Assembly: GCA_001628405.1 (NCBI GenBank)
Contig: LURN01000036.1
Location: 1-49,582, forward strand
DNA length: 49,582 nucleotides
Reading direction: 5' to 3'
Source: Candidatus Thioglobus sp. REDSEA-S12_B1
Lineage (GTDB): Bacteria; Pseudomonadota; Gammaproteobacteria; PS1; Pseudothioglobaceae
Part shown: positions 8,624 to 18,617 of the stretch, one piece after another
Numbering within the stretch: position 1 is the stretch's first letter
Layout of the letters: the number at the start of each line of letters is the position of its first letter
Notes under the pieces: generated by a model
Told to the model about the DNA's origin: nothing
Databases searched by the model: none
What the model saw: the letters and a program-made list of their open reading frames with translations, nothing else
Translations under genes and position numbers: made by a program

Positions 8624-10318
8624 TTAGTGATTATTTATTTCTCTAGAGGGTTTTGAAAGACGTTGTAATTTTTTCCAATTTGAGTCAACCCAAACACTGA
8701 CATTAGTGGATTTTAATGGCTCTTTTCCAAGCACTGCATCAGCCATTTTTTCAGCCAACATTATTGTTGGGCCATTTAAGTTTCCATTTGGAATGGTTGG
8801 AAAAACTGATGAATCAATAACTCTCAAGCTATCAATCCCAATAACTTGACCTGCACTGTTCACAACAGTCATTGGATCATTAACTGAACCCATCTTACAA
8901 GAACACGAGGGGTGATAAGCGCTTTCGACATTTGCCCTTACCCAAGCATCTATCTCATCATCACTCCTAACTTCAAGACCGGGGTTGGCCTCACCGCCAT
9001 TAAACTCATCGAGAGCAGGCTGGCTGAGGATTTCTCTTGTCAGTCTTATACAATCCCTCCAGTCTTGACGGTCTTCTTCGGTCTCTAAGTAATTAAAAAT
9101 AATGGAAGGCTTCGCTGAAGGGTCAGAGCTCTTTATTTTTACATTTCCTCGACTACTCACTTTATTCACTCCTGCATGGACTTGGTAGCCATGCCCCTTC
9201 ATTGCAGCGTTTCCATCGTAGCGCATGGCTGCTGGAAGAAAGTGATATTGAATATTTGGCCATTCTATACCGGCTCTGGATCTGATAAAGCCACAAGACT
9301 CAAAATGGTTTGTTGCCCCCAACCCTGATTTAGCTAGTATCCATTGAACACCAATAAGACCCTTGCTGAAGAGATTTAATTTGCTATTAAGAGTTATAGG
9401 CTTCTTGCAGTTGTATTGAAAATAAACCTCAAGATGGTCTTGAAGGTTCTCACCAACACCAGGCAATTCATGAAGCAGCTCAACACCTGCATTATTTAAT
9501 ACTTCTTTTGGCCCAATACCGGACAATTGAAGTAGCTGTGGTGATCCTATAGAGCCCGCACAAAGTATCACCTCTTTTTTTGCTTTTATTGTCTTTTTTC
9601 TTCCGTTTACTGAAAACTCAATACCAGTAGCTTTTTTATTTTCAAGAATTACTCTTTCAACAAGAACGCCGGTTAATATCTTGAGGTTTGATCTATTTTT
9701 TGCTGGCTTAATGTATGCATTTGAGGCTGAAGAGCGAACTCCGTTGCCAACCGTCATATGCATAGGCCCAAAGCCCTCCTGTTGTTTGCCATTGTAATCA
9801 TTCGTCTCTGGATAACCTGCCTCCTTGCCTGCATTAATAAATGCCTTATATAGAGGATTAAGCTTCATGTTATTTCCATTTGAAGTGGATAAAGGGCCAC
9901 TTCCACCACGGTATTCATTTTCACCTTCATGCCAAGTTTCACAGCGCTTAAAATAAGGCAAGCAGTCTTGATATGACCATCCTTGTGCACCATGACTCTC
10001 CCATTCATCAAAATCTTTTGCATGACCTCTTACATAAACCATACCATTGATAGAGGAAGACCCTCCCATTACTCTTCCTCTAGGGCAGTGCATTTTTCTA
10101 TTATCTAAATAAGGCTCTGGTTCGGTATGGAACTGCCAAGCAAATTTATCAGTATTCATTGGATATGATAGAGCTGTAGGCATTTGAATCATAATGTTTT
10201 TATCGCTTCCTCCATTTTCAAGAAGAACGACGTTATGTTCACCAGATTCACTAAGTCTATTCGCCAGAACGCAACCAGCTGAACCTGCACCTACAACAAT
10301 AAAATCATATTTATCCAT
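8624..10318 (-). CDS. betA: Choline dehydrogenase-like GMC flavoprotein
   Basis: FAD-dependent alcohol oxidation; in BetA, choline to betaine aldehyde at the membrane. 564 residues. The dinucleotide motif GAGSAGC is at residues 10-16. The GMC signature [18 protein letters not shown] is at 81-98. The C-terminal catalytic histidine is H469 in [13 protein letters not shown], followed by the [16 protein letters not shown] motif. It begins 10 bases after betB, the standard pairing for glycine betaine synthesis. GMC enzymes vary in substrate, and the sugar-acid type neighbours leave open a polyol substrate; choline is the best guess because of betB. Confidence 0.86.
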   Translation of the reverse strand: MDKYDFIVVGAGSAGCVLANRLSESGEHNVVLLENGGSDKNIMIQMPTALSYPMNTDKFAWQFHTEPEPYLDNRKMHCPRGRVMGGSSSINGMVYVRGHAKDFDEWESHGAQGWSYQDCLPYFKRCETWHEGENEYRGGSGPLSTSNGNNMKLNPLYKAFINAGKEAGYPETNDYNGKQQEGFGPMHMTVGNGVRSSASNAYIKPAKNRSNLKILTGVLVERVILENKKATGIEFSVNGRKKTIKAKKEVILCAGSIGSPQLLQLSGIGPKEVLNNAGVELLHELPGVGENLQDHLEVYFQYNCKKPITLNSKLNLFSKGLIGVQWILAKSGLGATNHFESCGFIRSRAGIEWPNIQYHFLPAAMRYDGNAAMKGHGYQVHAGVNKVSSRGNVKIKSSDPSAKPSIIFNYLETEEDRQDWRDCIRLTREILSQPALDEFNGGEANPGLEVRSDDEIDAWVRANVESAYHPSCSCKMGSVNDPMTVVNSAGQVIGIDSLRVIDSSVFPTIPNGNLNGPTIMLAEKMADAVLGKEPLKSTNVSVWVDSNWKKLQRLSKPSREINNH

Positions 10319-10327
10319 ACTAATTAT

Positions 10328-11782
10328 TTAATAAGGGCTATCGACATCATTGAGTCGAACAAAAACGCTTTTTAATTGGGTATAGCTTTTGAGGGTTTCA
10401 GGACCATTTTCTCGCCCAATTCCTGACTCTTTGTAACCTCCAACTGGCATTTCAGCTGGTGAGTCCCCCCAGCTATTAATCCAACATATGCCTGCTTGCA
10501 ACTGATTAATTACACGATGGGCACGACTAATATCTTGGGTAAAGACTCCTGCAGCCAAACCAAACTTTGTTTCATTTGCTCTACCTATAACTTCTGACTC
10601 GTCATTAAAGCGCAATACAGACATAACTGGACCAAAAATCTCATCTATTACGTGAGGGTCTTTGTCATTGCAATCAGCAAAAATAGTTGGCTCAACAAAG
10701 AAACCATTTTTTGTTTCATCTGAAATGAATCGATTTCCACCAATCAAAAGCTTAGAGTTGCTTTTTTTGGCTTTTTCAATATACCCCATAACTTTATCAA
10801 GATGCTCTTGACTGATAAGGGCGCCCATTTGAGTGTCAAGATTCAAAGGATTACCAATTTTTATTTTTTCACTTCGCTCGCAGGCTATTTTAAGAAACTC
10901 GTCATATATTTCTGATTGAACAAATACTCTAGTTCCATTAGTACAGATTTCTCCCTGAGTATAAAAGTTTGCCAAAAGCGCTCCAGAAACTGCATTATCT
11001 AGATTAGCATCATTGAATACAATCAAAGGTGATTTACCTCCTAGCTCAAGAGTAACCTCTTTGAGAGTTCCTGAAGCATCAGACATTACTTTTTTTCCAG
11101 TTTCACTTTCACCGGTAAATGACACTTTAGCTATTCTTGGATGTCTTGTTAAGAATTGACCAACTCTGTAGTCGCCTTGAACAACGTTAAACACTCCTGC
11201 GGGCATACCTGCCTCAGTGTAGATTTCAGCTAGCTTCAGAACACTTAAAGGTGTCTCCTCGGATGGTTTAAACACCATTGAGTTTCCAGCAGCAAGACAA
11301 GCAGCTGATTTCCAACAGGCGATTTGAATTGGGTAATTCCAAGCACCAATACCAGCACAAACTCCTAAAGGCTCTCTCTTAGAAATAAAAAATGTATCTG
11401 AATCTAAGTCTTGCTGAGACCCCTGCAAAGCAGGCGCTAGGCCAGCATAATATTCAATTACATCTGCGCCAGTCTCAATATCAACGCAGTTTGCTTCCTG
11501 AAGCGGTTTTCCACAATCTATCACTTCGAGTTCAGCGAGTTCATCATTCCTTTCGCGTAGAATTTTAACCGCTTTGAGTAAAATTCTACCTCTCTCAAAA
11601 GCACTCATCTGACTCCATTCAGAAAATCCTTTTTCAGCCGACAATATAGCCTTCTCAACATCGTCTTCGCTTGCCTGCCCAATCGTTGCTATTACTTCAC
11701 CATTTGCAGGGTTAATCGAGTTAAAAGTTTCTCCAGAAGATGACTCAACATGGTCACCATGAATATACAAATCTGTTTTCAT
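10328..11782 (-). CDS. betB: Betaine-aldehyde dehydrogenase
   Basis: NAD(P)-dependent oxidation of betaine aldehyde to glycine betaine. 484 residues (E. coli BetB 490). The oxyanion asparagine is N149 in GAWNYP. The general base is E246 in LELGGK, and the nucleophile is C280 in [10 protein letters not shown]. The N-terminal [24 protein letters not shown] and the ending [10 protein letters not shown] are typical of BetB-type aldehyde dehydrogenases. It is the first enzyme gene after the IclR-type regulator, separated by a 165-base gap that contains inverted repeats. A broader aldehyde substrate range is possible. Confidence 0.9.
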   Translation of the reverse strand: MKTDLYIHGDHVESSSGETFNSINPANGEVIATIGQASEDDVEKAILSAEKGFSEWSQMSAFERGRILLKAVKILRERNDELAELEVIDCGKPLQEANCVDIETGADVIEYYAGLAPALQGSQQDLDSDTFFISKREPLGVCAGIGAWNYPIQIACWKSAACLAAGNSMVFKPSEETPLSVLKLAEIYTEAGMPAGVFNVVQGDYRVGQFLTRHPRIAKVSFTGESETGKKVMSDASGTLKEVTLELGGKSPLIVFNDANLDNAVSGALLANFYTQGEICTNGTRVFVQSEIYDEFLKIACERSEKIKIGNPLNLDTQMGALISQEHLDKVMGYIEKAKKSNSKLLIGGNRFISDETKNGFFVEPTIFADCNDKDPHVIDEIFGPVMSVLRFNDESEVIGRANETKFGLAAGVFTQDISRAHRVINQLQAGICWINSWGDSPAEMPVGGYKESGIGRENGPETLKSYTQLKSVFVRLNDVDSPY

Positions 11783-11834
11783 AATTATTATCTATTGAAA
11801 GAGTAGTCTAGCTAGTTTTAACTACCAATAATGA

Positions 11835-11874
11835 TACATATGAAATTTGTATGTAATGGGAAATAATTACCCAT
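11835..11874. promoter_or_regulatory. Two inverted repeats upstream of betB, candidate IclR-family operators
   Basis: In the gap between iclR and betB, TACATA (11835-11840) and TATGTA (11850-11855) form one inverted repeat with a 9-base spacer. TGGGAAATAATTACCCA at 11857-11873 is a 17-base palindrome with one mismatched pair around a central A. The second resembles the E. coli IclR box TGGAAATNATTTCCA (known consensus, recalled). The position 75-148 bases before the betB ATG suits an operator of the regulator encoded just upstream. Binding is inferred only. Confidence 0.5.
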
Positions 11875-11947
11875 AAAAAGTTGAAAAAAAGTTATAAAAA
11901 AATTAGAATTAATAAGGAATTTTTCTTAGTCCCAAATCGTTTTTATA

Positions 11948-12637
11948 CTATGGCATTACAATGTTTTTGAGCTGCTCCTTGAGAAGATTTAAAAGTGTAG
12001 CTTTCTGTTTTTCATTAAAGCGAGTGATTGGACCTGAAACTACAATTGCCCCAAGAAGGCTGTCAGTACTCGAGAGAACAGGAACAGCTAGTGCAAAAAG
12101 AGATGGGTTGTGTTCATTAATAGACAAATAATAACCTTTGTCTCTTATTTCTTTATAAAAACCTTTTTTATCATTTTGACGTTTACCATAGGCAAGAATA
12201 ATTCGCCCTGAAGCTCCTCGATTAAGATCTAATCTAGATCCTTGTTCAATGTTATGCCTAACCTCATCTCTAGAGTGAGCTCTGTATAGACAAATACGCT
12301 TATTATCCTCCTCAACAAAAAAAGATGAAGTCTCTCCAGATACATCCCGAATGTAATCAACTATCGGACGAATCTGTTCGAGATGGTTACTTTGAGTATA
12401 GATTGCACTTAAGTACAAAGCCTGGGTTCCAATGACATATTCTTTGTTTTTAAGGCGTGACACATAACCATAGTCCTCAAGAGTTGAGAGAATACGATAA
12501 GTTGTTGAAACGTTAAAATTGAGCTGATCACAAATCTCTTTAATAGAAAAGCTTGACTTGTCTAAGGAGTACATCGACAAGATTTGTAAGCACTTTTCAA
12601 TGGCGTTATATTTCTTATCAATAGATCTAGCTTTCAT
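11948..12637 (-). CDS. IclR-family transcriptional regulator
   Basis: 229 residues. The N-terminal winged helix-turn-helix is at about residues 12-70 (SIKEICDQLNFNVSTTYRILSTLEDYGYV). The C-terminal ligand-binding domain is about 80-229, with the GASGRIILAY and LFALAVPVLSSTDSLLGAIVVSGP motifs of the IclR effector domain. It is the first gene of the minus-strand betBA operon and divergent from aceA, 195 bases away. It could therefore control the bet genes, the glyoxylate genes (the classic IclR target in E. coli), or both. A glyoxylate- or pyruvate-type ligand is plausible but not visible. Confidence 0.9.
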   Translation of the reverse strand: MKARSIDKKYNAIEKCLQILSMYSLDKSSFSIKEICDQLNFNVSTTYRILSTLEDYGYVSRLKNKEYVIGTQALYLSAIYTQSNHLEQIRPIVDYIRDVSGETSSFFVEEDNKRICLYRAHSRDEVRHNIEQGSRLDLNRGASGRIILAYGKRQNDKKGFYKEIRDKGYYLSINEHNPSLFALAVPVLSSTDSLLGAIVVSGPITRFNEKQKATLLNLLKEQLKNIVMP

Positions 12638-12832
12638 TTTAATTTCATATTATGAAAATTCAATATTATATAGTGAAATAACTATATTTTTACAATTTAA
12701 CGTTGGTATTATCTTAAATTAATGTATTTAGTCGTTTTTTCAAGAAGTTAGAACAAATATATTAACCATAAATTCTTTCAAAAAACTGACATAAATTTTA
12801 TTAAATAAACGCCATTAAAAAAGGAGAAGAAG
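12638..12832. promoter_or_regulatory. Divergent promoter region iclR / aceA
   Basis: The 195-base AT-rich gap must hold promoters for both directions. TTTCATATTATGAAA at 12643-12657 is a perfect 6+3+6 inverted repeat right next to the iclR start, possibly autoregulatory. ATATAGT/ACTATAT at 12668-12687 is a second repeat with a 6-base spacer. Because the region is so AT-rich, such repeats can arise by chance. A strong Shine-Dalgarno AAAGGAGAAGAAG directly precedes the aceA ATG. No clear -35/-10 pair stands out. Confidence 0.45.
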
Positions 12833-14140
12833 ATGAATAGAAAGGAACAGATCAAAGCGCTAGAACAAGACTGGAAAGATAACCCAAGATGGAATAATGT
12901 TAAAAGACCTTATTCTGCTGAAGATGTCGTTCGTCTTCGAGGATCAGTTCAGCCAGAGTGTACTTACGCAAGACGAGGCGCCGAAAAGCTTTGGGATTTA
13001 GTAAATGGCTCATCAAAAAAAGGCTATGTTAACTGCATGGGCGCCATTACAGCTGGTCAAGCAATGCAACAAGCAAAAGCAGGGATTGAAGCCATATACC
13101 TTTCTGGTTGGCAGGTTGCAGCAGATGGAAACACTTCTGAGACTATGTATCCTGACCAGTCACTTTATGCTTATGACTCTGTACCAACCATGGTTAGAAG
13201 GATTAACAATACCTTTAAGAGAGCAGATGAGATTCAATGGTCGCAAGGCATAGATCCTACTGATGATAAATATATCGACTTCTTTCTGCCTATAGTAGCT
13301 GATGCAGAGGCTGGCTTTGGTGGCGTACTAAATTCCTTTGAGCTCATGAAAAATATGATTGCAAATGGGGCAGCTGGAGCTCATTTTGAAGACCAACTGG
13401 CTGCAGTTAAAAAATGTGGCCATATGGGAGGAAAGGTTTTAGTTCCAACTCAAGAGGCTGTCCAAAAATTAATCTCTGCTCGATTAGCCTCAGATGTCAT
13501 GGGTGTGCCAACTCTATTGTTGGCTAGAACAGATGCGGAAGCAGCAAACTTACTTACCTCTGATGTTGATCCGCATGATGCTCCTTTTATAACTGGTGAG
13601 AGAACTTCAGAAGGGTTTTATGTTGTTAAAAACGGATTAGAGCAATCTATTTCAAGGGGTGTGGCTTATGCACCGTATGCTGATTTAGTGTGGTGCGAAA
13701 CCGGCAAACCTGATCTTGGCTTTGCACGTGAGTTTGCGGAAGCAGTTTTAGCTGAAAACCCTGGTCAATTATTAGCCTATAACTGTTCGCCATCATTTAA
13801 CTGGAAAAAGAACCTTAACGATAGTGAAATTGCCTCATTTCAAGAAAAAATCTCAGAGATGGGTTACAAGTATCAGTTTATCACTTTAGCTGGTATCCAT
13901 AATATGTGGTATAACATGTTTGACCTTGCATATGAGTACGCAAAAGGCGAAGGCATGAAACACTATGTAGAAAAAGTACAAGAGCCTGAGTTTAGTGCTG
14001 CAAAGAAGGGGTACACATTTGCATCACATCAGCAAGAAGTTGGTGCTGGTTATTTTGATGATGTAACTACCGTTATCCAAGGCGGTGAATCATCAGTAAC
14101 TGCTCTTAAAGGCTCAACTGAAGAAGAGCAATTTAGTTAA
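12833..14140 (+). CDS. aceA: Isocitrate lyase
   Basis: Cleaves isocitrate to glyoxylate and succinate, the first step of the glyoxylate shunt needed to grow on C2 units. 435 residues (E. coli AceA 434). The catalytic KKCGHMGGK loop is at 193-201, with nucleophilic C195. The [12 protein letters not shown] metal-binding segment is at 153-164, and the YNCSPSFNW motif is near residue 321. The start is fixed by an excellent Shine-Dalgarno (AAAGGAGAAGAAG). It is followed by a perfect hairpin and then aceK. The C2 units plausibly come from taurine (acetyl phosphate via Xsc) encoded about 7 kb away. Confidence 0.97.
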   Translation: MNRKEQIKALEQDWKDNPRWNNVKRPYSAEDVVRLRGSVQPECTYARRGAEKLWDLVNGSSKKGYVNCMGAITAGQAMQQAKAGIEAIYLSGWQVAADGNTSETMYPDQSLYAYDSVPTMVRRINNTFKRADEIQWSQGIDPTDDKYIDFFLPIVADAEAGFGGVLNSFELMKNMIANGAAGAHFEDQLAAVKKCGHMGGKVLVPTQEAVQKLISARLASDVMGVPTLLLARTDAEAANLLTSDVDPHDAPFITGERTSEGFYVVKNGLEQSISRGVAYAPYADLVWCETGKPDLGFAREFAEAVLAENPGQLLAYNCSPSFNWKKNLNDSEIASFQEKISEMGYKYQFITLAGIHNMWYNMFDLAYEYAKGEGMKHYVEKVQEPEFSAAKKGYTFASHQQEVGAGYFDDVTTVIQGGESSVTALKGSTEEEQFS

Positions 14141-14158
14141 CCTTCATAATGAATACTT

Positions 14159-14187
14159 AGGAAGCCTTTAAATAATTAAGGCTTCCT
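14159..14187 (+). other. Perfect 10-bp hairpin between aceA and aceK
   Basis: AGGAAGCCTT (14159-14168) pairs perfectly with AAGGCTTCCT (14178-14187) around a 9-base loop. No T-run follows, so it is more likely an mRNA 3'-end stabiliser or processing stop than a full terminator. It would allow much more AceA than AceK, as is known for the E. coli aceBAK message. Confidence 0.65.
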
Positions 14188-14203
14188 AATATAATTAATC
14201 ATT

Positions 14204-16000
14204 ATGATTAGTAATTCATCTCAAAAACTCTCTTTATCAATTGCTATAAAGATTTTAGCTGGCTTCGAGGGTCACTACGAAAATATCAAAAGCGCATCCA
14301 TTGAGGCAAAAAGGTGTTTTGAGGAGAAAGAATGGGAAAAAATTGATAGAGATTCAAAATTACGGCTGAATTTCTATGATGTACGAGTCAACGATTTTTG
14401 TAAAAAACTCTCTCAAGAATTAAAACAAAAAAATCTATATGGGGCAAAGGCAGAATTCAACAAATCCCAGAGTTTGGATAAGTTTAACTCGGATTTTTGG
14501 AAGAGTACAAAGAGCGTTTATACTGAATTAATCACTTCTCATAAGCAACCTGAACTTGCCGAGACTTTTTACAATTCAGTGTTTTGTAGAATATTTTCAA
14601 GGAATTTTTATAACAATCAATATATTTATACTAAACCGTGTGTTTCCTTAAATTATATTGATATGGATGAACCTGTTATTGACAGCTATTTTGTTGAAAA
14701 TAATCAACTAAATAAAATACTTAGATCTGTTCTCAAAAGTTACAAGTTTAAATGCAAATTCGGAAATTTTGACCAGGATATTGAAAGACTTCAAGAGCAA
14801 CTCTTTAAGCAAGTTCCAAGGCTGGAGTCTGAAGTATTTGAGATTCAATTTATCAATACACCTTTTATAAGAGGTAAATGTGCATACATTGTTGGAAAAA
14901 TTGTTACACAGTTACACGCAGATATCCCGGTTCTTATAGCGCTTCTAAATGATGACAATAAAGGGCTTTATGTTGACAGTCTGTTGACCGATGCTGGAGC
15001 TATATCTATTGTATTTAGTTTTTCTAGATCGTATTTCTTTATAACAACTGACTACCCTTCTGCAATTGTTGAGTATCTGAAAGAATTACTTCCAGGAAAA
15101 ACAAGGGCTCTTCTCTACAGTTTGATTGGCCTCCACAAACATGGCAAAACGCATTTGTATAGGCATTTTTTAAAATATTCAAAAATCACAAGTGAAAAGC
15201 TGATTGTTGCTCCAGGCATCAAAGGAATGGTTATGTCAGTTTTTACTTTCCCGATGTACCCCTACGTATTTAAAGTGATTAATGATAGGTTCGCACCGCC
15301 AAAAATGGGGACAAAAGAAATGGTTAAGGACAGATATTATTTTGTAAAAAATCATGTCAGAATTGGAAGATTAGCGGACACGTGGGAGTTTTCTAATGTT
15401 GCTTTTCCTCTTAAAGATATTGACGACACTTTATTGCAAGAATTAAAAAAGAAAGCTGCTTCAAACATTGAGATTGAGGATGATTTGTTAATCGTCAAAC
15501 ATATGTATATAGAAAACAAAATGACCCCACTAAATATCTACCTTGAAACGGCCAATAAAAAACAACAAAACCATATAATTAATGACTATGGAAAGGCAAT
15601 TGATGAGCTTATAAATTCAAATATCTTTCCTGGTGACATGTTAACCAAAAATTTTGGTGTAACTCGACAAAATAGAGTTGTTTTTTATGATTATGATGAA
15701 ATTACTTTGATGAGCACTCCAGTCTTTAGAAAGATTCCGAAAGCAAAAACTTACGAACAAGAGATGGCTTCAGAGCCTTGGTATTATGTGGGACAAAATG
15801 ACGTTTTTCCAGAGGAATTTAGATACTTCATGTTTCCAAATACATTCATGAAGGAGACCTTTAATAAGCGATTTAAAAAACTTCTTGATGCGGATTACTG
15901 GGTTTCTATTCAAGAAAAAATAAAAGAAAATGGTGTGATGGATTATTATCCCTATGGTTCAGAAACACGTATGTGCAAAATTTATAAGGAAAAATTGTAA
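14204..16000 (+). CDS. aceK: Isocitrate dehydrogenase kinase/phosphatase
   Basis: Phosphorylates and dephosphorylates isocitrate dehydrogenase, switching carbon between the TCA cycle and the glyoxylate shunt. 598 residues (E. coli AceK 578). The ATP-binding loop APGIKGMVMSVFTFPMYPYVFKVI lies at about residues 337-360. The FAPPK segment, the DMLTKNFGVTRQNRVVFYDYDEI catalytic region and the C-terminal FRYFMFPN block are all characteristic. Its TAA shares one base with the ATG of the next gene (TAATG at 15998-16002), indicating coupled translation with the RraA-like gene. Confidence 0.95.
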   Translation: MISNSSQKLSLSIAIKILAGFEGHYENIKSASIEAKRCFEEKEWEKIDRDSKLRLNFYDVRVNDFCKKLSQELKQKNLYGAKAEFNKSQSLDKFNSDFWKSTKSVYTELITSHKQPELAETFYNSVFCRIFSRNFYNNQYIYTKPCVSLNYIDMDEPVIDSYFVENNQLNKILRSVLKSYKFKCKFGNFDQDIERLQEQLFKQVPRLESEVFEIQFINTPFIRGKCAYIVGKIVTQLHADIPVLIALLNDDNKGLYVDSLLTDAGAISIVFSFSRSYFFITTDYPSAIVEYLKELLPGKTRALLYSLIGLHKHGKTHLYRHFLKYSKITSEKLIVAPGIKGMVMSVFTFPMYPYVFKVINDRFAPPKMGTKEMVKDRYYFVKNHVRIGRLADTWEFSNVAFPLKDIDDTLLQELKKKAASNIEIEDDLLIVKHMYIENKMTPLNIYLETANKKQQNHIINDYGKAIDELINSNIFPGDMLTKNFGVTRQNRVVFYDYDEITLMSTPVFRKIPKAKTYEQEMASEPWYYVGQNDVFPEEFRYFMFPNTFMKETFNKRFKKLLDADYWVSIQEKIKENGVMDYYPYGSETRMCKIYKEKL

Positions 16001-16476
16001 TGAAATCAACTTGTGACATTTCTGATGAAATGCATCCAAATGTTCAATATCTAAAACCAGTTTTTCAGAGCTTTGGTAAAAAAACTAGGTTTTCAGGTCG
16101 AATAGTTACCATTGAATGCTTTGAAGATAACTCACTTGTTGAGGAAGCACTAAGGTCTGATGGAAGTGAATGTGTCTTAGTTATTGATGCAGGTGCTTCA
16201 TTAAACTGCGCAATGATGGGAGATAAAAGAGCTACAGACGCAATCAAAAACTCATGGGAAGGTATTATTATTAATGGCCCCATAAGGGATTCTGCTGAAA
16301 TCAATACTATGAATATTGGTATTCGTGCACTTGGAACATGTCCTAGAAAGAGCATTAAAAAAGGGGTTGGCAAAAGAGATGTCAATGTATCATTTTCAAA
16401 TGTAAAATTTATCCCGGGACACCATCTTTATGCCGATGAAGACGGGGTAATTGTATTAGAAAATAAGGCAGATTAA
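16000..16476 (+). CDS. RraA-like protein (possible HMG/oxaloacetate aldolase type)
   Basis: 158 residues of the RraA / 4-hydroxy-4-methyl-2-oxoglutarate aldolase family. The VLVIDAGASLNCAMMGD core, the WEGIIINGPIRD loop and the HHLYADEDGVIVL ending are family hallmarks. D75 and R96-D97 form a D-X20-R-D arrangement, which in aldolase-type members lines the metal/substrate site; family members can decarboxylate oxaloacetate or cleave hydroxy-oxo-diacids. The other known role is inhibition of RNase E (RraA). It is flanked by one-base TAATG overlaps with aceK and glcB, so it is made with the glyoxylate enzymes, which argues for a metabolic job. This is inference. Confidence 0.8.
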   Translation: MKSTCDISDEMHPNVQYLKPVFQSFGKKTRFSGRIVTIECFEDNSLVEEALRSDGSECVLVIDAGASLNCAMMGDKRATDAIKNSWEGIIINGPIRDSAEINTMNIGIRALGTCPRKSIKKGVGKRDVNVSFSNVKFIPGHHLYADEDGVIVLENKAD

Positions 16477-18617
16477 TGAGTAATGACCATCAAATAATTA
16501 ATGAAATAAAGGTTGATAATAAATTTTTTGATTTTATTGATAAAGAGGTTTGTGAAGGTTTAGACATTTCTGCCAAAGAATTCTTCCAGTCATTATCAAA
16601 TATATTGGCTAAACATCAAGATGAAAACACGAATCTTTTAGAGAAGAGACAGGAGCTACAATCAAAGATTAATCACTGGCATCAAAACAACAAAAGGATT
16701 GACCAAAATAAATACAAAAGCTTCCTTCAAGATATAGGCTATATCGCTTCTGATCCTGGAGAATTCAATATAGAAGTTGAGGAAGTAGATGATGAGATTT
16801 CACTGGTTTCTGGACCTCAGCTTGTTGTCCCAATAACTAACCAAAGATTCGTTCTCAATGCAGTAAATGCAAGATGGGGTAGTCTTTTTGACTGTCTTTA
16901 TGGAACCAACGTGATCCCAAACAGAGGAAGCATGACAACTTCCTTCGCTCATAATCTTCAGCGTGTAAACCGAACTGCTGAGCTAGCATGTGAATTTCTT
17001 GATGAGATAGCGCCCCTCAAAGGTGCCTCATATAGACAAATTACTTCTCAAGTAAAGTACACTGGAGCTCTAATTTTTAATCTTGATAATGGAGAGCTTG
17101 CCACACTAATTAACCCTGAACAGTTCATAGGTCATACAGAAACTGGAAACATTCTTCTAAGAAATAATAACCTCCATCTAGAAATTGTTTGTGACCAACA
17201 AAAAAGTCTTCACAAAAGCGGAATATTTGATGTCATTTTAGAATCTGCTGTAACAACTATTGTCGATTTTGAGGACTCTGCTGCAACAGTTTCTAACGAA
17301 GAGAAAATTCATGCCTATAGGAATTATCTAGGTCTTATGAAGCGAGATCTCAACTCTACATTCACTAAAAATGGACATACAATCAGCAGATCCTTAAACA
17401 AAGATAAAGAATATATAGATATAGAGGGTGAAAAACTGACTCTTCCAGGAACTAGTTTAACTCTTGTTCGAAACGTTGGAATTCACATGAATACGAGCAT
17501 GGTAAGAAATCGAGATGACTCATCTATACCTGAGGGCATTCTAGATACAATGGTTACCTCACTAATTGCACTTCATGACTTAAAACTTAAGATAAATTCA
17601 AAAAAAGGAAGTATATACATTGTTAAACCAAAGCTTCATGGACCGGATGAAGTGAAATTCACAAATGACCTATTTGAATCCGTCGAAAATGCTTTATCAA
17701 TCAAAAAAAATACCCTAAAGATTGGAATAATGGATGAAGAGAGAAGAACCACTCTAAATCTGAAGGCTTGTATTTATGAGGCAAAAAACCGCATAATATT
17801 TATTAATACTGGTTTCCTTGATAGAACTGGCGATGAAATTCATACATCTATGATGGCTGGTGCAATGCGATGCAAAAATCTGATTAAGGAAGAGGACTGG
17901 TTCTCTGCCTATGAGGAAAATAATGTCAGTGTTGGGCTCGAGTGTGGACTATACAAAAAAGCTCAAATTGGAAAAGGCATGTGGGCACAACCAGACCAAA
18001 TGAGGGAAATGCTTGACAACAAGATGGTTCATCTAGAGGCTGGTGCAAGCTGCTCTTGGGTGCCCTCTCCAACTGCAGCAACTTTACATGCTACCCACTA
18101 TCATCGATTTGATGTTTTTAATCAGCAACAAAAAATATTATCTAAAAACAAAAAACCTAATCAAGATAACTTACTTGTGATTCCTTTTTTAAAACTGGCA
18201 GATCAGCTATCTGAGGAAAAGATTATTAAGGAAATAAATAATAATGCTCAAAGTATTTTGGGATATGTTGTAAGGTGGATTAACCAAGGAATTGGTTGCT
18301 CTAAAGTTCAAGATATTAACCATGTTGGACTGATGGAGGATAGAGCTACGTTAAGAATTTCCTCACAGCATATGGCAAACTGGCTTTACCATGAAATTTG
18401 CTCTAAGGAGCAGGTTAATCAAGCATTTCAAGAAATGGCTTTGATAGTTGATGAACAAAATAAACATGACCCTCACTATATACCAATGGCGCCAAAATAC
18501 GACTGCTATGCATATAAAGCTTCAACAGAGTTAGTCTTTGAAGGAGCTAAGCAGGCAAATGGATACACTGAAGACATTCTAATCAAATATAGACGAAAAT
18601 TTCTTGAAGCCAATTAG
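16476..18617 (+). CDS. glcB: Malate synthase G
   Basis: Condenses glyoxylate with acetyl-CoA to malate, the second glyoxylate shunt step. 713 residues (E. coli GlcB 723), far longer than the A type (about 530). The VDFEDSAATV motif, the GIMDEERRTTLNLKACI active-site block, GLECGLYKKAQIGKGMWAQPD, and INHVGLMEDRATLRISSQHMANWL near the C-terminus are diagnostic. The ATG overlaps the preceding TAA by one base. A weak GACAA/TTGTC stem follows the stop. A GlcG-like gene comes next, echoing the glcG-glcB neighbourhood in E. coli. Confidence 0.96.
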   Translation: MSNDHQIINEIKVDNKFFDFIDKEVCEGLDISAKEFFQSLSNILAKHQDENTNLLEKRQELQSKINHWHQNNKRIDQNKYKSFLQDIGYIASDPGEFNIEVEEVDDEISLVSGPQLVVPITNQRFVLNAVNARWGSLFDCLYGTNVIPNRGSMTTSFAHNLQRVNRTAELACEFLDEIAPLKGASYRQITSQVKYTGALIFNLDNGELATLINPEQFIGHTETGNILLRNNNLHLEIVCDQQKSLHKSGIFDVILESAVTTIVDFEDSAATVSNEEKIHAYRNYLGLMKRDLNSTFTKNGHTISRSLNKDKEYIDIEGEKLTLPGTSLTLVRNVGIHMNTSMVRNRDDSSIPEGILDTMVTSLIALHDLKLKINSKKGSIYIVKPKLHGPDEVKFTNDLFESVENALSIKKNTLKIGIMDEERRTTLNLKACIYEAKNRIIFINTGFLDRTGDEIHTSMMAGAMRCKNLIKEEDWFSAYEENNVSVGLECGLYKKAQIGKGMWAQPDQMREMLDNKMVHLEAGASCSWVPSPTAATLHATHYHRFDVFNQQQKILSKNKKPNQDNLLVIPFLKLADQLSEEKIIKEINNNAQSILGYVVRWINQGIGCSKVQDINHVGLMEDRATLRISSQHMANWLYHEICSKEQVNQAFQEMALIVDEQNKHDPHYIPMAPKYDCYAYKASTELVFEGAKQANGYTEDILIKYRRKFLEAN

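Noticed and set aside
12643-12687. Inverted repeats next to the iclR start as firm operators
   Set aside because: Both are made almost only of A and T in an AT-rich gap; kept as a weak feature, not as a finding.
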